The notes under the pieces: model-generated | Told to the model about the DNA's origin: nothing | The model's input: the letters and a program-made list of their open reading frames with translations, nothing else | Databases searched by the model: none | Translations under genes and position numbers: made by a program | In this document: positions 19,200-20,483 of the stretch, in pieces | Numbering within the stretch: position 1 is the first letter of the stretch | Layout: the number at the start of each line of letters is the position of its first letter | From: Azolla pinnata | Taxonomy: Eukaryota > Streptophyta > Polypodiopsida > Salviniales > Salviniaceae | Direction: 5' to 3' | Length of the DNA stretch: 20,483 nucleotides | NCBI GenBank assembly: GCA_037176905.1 | Contig: JBBBWG010011646.1 | Coordinates: forward strand, 1-20,483

Positions 19200-19590
19200 A
19201 TGGAATTAGCGGAGCACATCGAAATATAGATCCATATATACACATGTTTATAAACAACTACATCTATGTGTTAATACCCATGAAATATATAAAAGTTTAT
19301 GAATATATATGTGTGTATATATACTAACATGCAACTATGTATCAGACGTGTACATACATAGACGAATATGCGTTTAGGGTTGACCTACAAGTATATCTAC
19401 ATGTATCTATGCAGATAAGGTTGAATATGCTAGTATATGATGGTTTACAAGAGAATATACATTAATCATGTCCATATATGGATATATGGGCAAATATATT
19501 TGCATATGCACATAAATATGCATGAAAGTATGTATAATTACATGAATTTGCATGCATATGTGCATATACAAATGAATAAAGCATGATTGT
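19200..19590. repeat. AT-rich TACATACATGCATA block (copy 4)
   Basis: Words such as ACGTGTACATACATAGACGAAT, GCATATGCACATAAATATGC and GAATTTGCATGCATATGTGC match those at 9590-10010. It is followed, as there, by a TTGCAGCAA array. The preceding stretch 18900-19200 holds no recognisable feature. Confidence 0.5.
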
Positions 19591-19599
19591 TTATATGTT

Positions 19600-19880
19600 G
19601 CAGCTATGTTGCAGCAACTACATGACAGCTATCTTCCAGCAAATATGTGGAAAAATTAGGTTCTAGTTGTCAATATTTGCCGCGAAATTTACATGACAAT
19701 TACCTCTAGTTTACCGCAATTTTGCCCCTCCTCTACCGTAGCTTTGCTGCAAATTCGCGGCAACTTTGCCGCAATGTTGCCGCAACTTCGTTGCAACGTT
19801 GCCGCGAATTTGCCGCAATTTACTCACGTTTTTGCCACGATGTTGACACGTGATAGACGAGATTTTGCTACACATATGTA
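19600..19880 (+). repeat. TTTGCCGCAA / TTGCAGCAA array
   Basis: TTGCAGC, TTTACCGCAATTTTGCC, TTTGCCGCAATGTTGCCGC, TTGCAACGTTGCCGCGAAT and CACGATGTTGACACG recur every 10-14 bp. This is the most regular GCCGCAA array in the window. It lies just beyond the 3' end of the protein remnant at 19967-20270, the position of a subterminal region if both belong to one CACTA-like element. Confidence 0.65.
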
Positions 19881-19966
19881 TAGGAATGTTGAAAATTTCA
19901 TCAAAACATGTATTGAAAGATAGGCCATTTAACGTCAAAATCTACGATTACAATAAAGAATATATA

Positions 19967-20270
19967 TCATGAGTTTTGGTCAACATAAGAATCAATTACA
20001 AGGAACGGGTCAGTATCGATAGTGAGCAATATATTAGTTTCTTCATCGATATTAATCATGTCCTTGGAACCTAACTCGATACATAAGTCGATGGAGGCAT
20101 CGGTGTTGATTGGTTCGCCATCTGCAACTAGATCTGGATCAGCTTCATCATCGTCAACATCATCAAATAAACTCCCATTTTTAAATTGAGTTTGATCACT
20201 TTGGAGCAATTGCGCAACAACCCATGATGGACCTGCTCTTGTACTATTTGTTGTGGATGGGTCTGTTCAT
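19967..20270 (-). pseudogene. Acidic C-terminal tail, possibly of a CACTA TNP2/DUF4216-type transposase
   Basis: The minus-strand frame, open back to a TGA near 20270, reads through GPSWVVAQLLQSDQ, then an acidic run FDDVDDDEADPD, then DASIDLCIELGS and DMINIDEET before the stop at 19967. CACTA transposase C termini (DUF4216 region) have a W-VVQ motif followed by a strongly acidic tail ending in short hydrophobic/acidic phrases, which this resembles. The upstream catalytic part is not in frame or lies beyond the window. The match is by eye only. No start codon or promoter is assigned. Confidence 0.35.
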
Positions 20271-20386
20271 GTATTGCCGTCCCTTTGATCTGACATATCT
20301 CTGTCCGTCGGCAAATGTACATCGACCTGCCCCAATTCTAGCAACAAGGAATGAAATAGTGGTTTTGTACGTGTGTCATGAACAGT

Positions 20387-20445
20387 AGAGAGAGAGATTG
20401 AGAGAAAGAGAGAGCGGGAGAGAGCAAGAGAATGATGAGAAGAAA
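20387..20445 (+). repeat. GA-rich microsatellite
   Basis: Interrupted (GA)n run: GAGAGAGAG, GAGAAAGAGAGAG, GAGAGAGCAAGAG. On the minus strand it is a CT-rich tract upstream of the acidic remnant. Confidence 0.8.
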
Positions 20446-20483
20446 TGTATATTATGTGAAGAGAAGATACAGAAGTAGCTGGG

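Noticed and set aside
9173-19880. CRISPR-like array of short repeats
   Set aside because: Motifs are degenerate, occur in both orientations with irregular spacing, and the genome is that of a plant.
19693-19938. Open frames on both strands across the GCCGCAA array
   Set aside because: Both arise from the short-period repeat (Leu-Pro-Gln / Asn-Val-Ala-type runs), not from genes.

Overview
This is nuclear DNA of a flowering plant, probably a large, repeat-rich monocot genome. The evidence is plant-type spliced introns, decayed plant retrotransposons and DNA transposons, long AT-rich stretches, and one very GC-rich gene (GC-rich genes on AT-rich background are typical of monocots). I cannot name the species. 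No prokaryotic features, CRISPR array, rRNA or intact tRNA gene was seen.

The only gene that looks intact is a pectate lyase (polysaccharide lyase family 1) on the minus strand, 14700 to 13046. It can be read as four exons and three GT-AG introns with matching phases, giving a predicted secreted protein of 412 residues. Exon 1 is a short signal-peptide exon (14700-14567). A TATA box lies upstream on the minus strand at 14849-14857. The secreted enzyme should cleave de-esterified pectin in the cell wall by calcium-dependent beta-elimination. One of the usual calcium-site aspartates appears to be serine.

The left part is retrotransposon debris. At 1-1230 there is the 5' end of a minus-strand LTR retrotransposon: primer-binding site for initiator tRNA-Met at 488-499, LTR end at 502, LTR TATA box at 725-732, and a 27-bp minisatellite at about 1128-1229. 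At 1960-3560 lies a decayed minus-strand Ty3/gypsy pol (RNase H C-terminal part, integrase zinc finger, integrase core, possible chromodomain start). At 4110-5139 a decayed plus-strand Ty3/gypsy reverse transcriptase and RNase H N-terminal part lies head-to-head with it. The two pieces break at nearly the same point of RNase H. A possible hAT transposase tail lies between them.

The region 5140-7080 holds no clear gene, apart from a faint leucine-rich-repeat-like stretch near 6530-6800. From 7100 to 11480 and again from 17729 to 19900 the DNA is built from a recurring set of modules. These are AT-rich blocks of a TATACATACATGCATATTCA-like motif, arrays of a 10-14 bp GCCGCAA/GCCGCGA motif, and termini reading CACTMCAAGGTATTGGG. 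Termini plus subterminal motif arrays are the architecture of CACTA (En/Spm, CMC) DNA transposons. A 476-bp candidate mini-element is bounded by inverted termini at 10672 and 11147. Reverse-oriented tRNA-like (A box/B box) modules are interspersed. Two transposase-like protein remnants (about 16980-17250 plus, and 20270-19967 minus) fit the same superfamily.

The best candidates for something undescribed are this CACTA-like, GCCGCAA-array family with its associated tRNA-like modules, and the altered calcium site of the pectate lyase.
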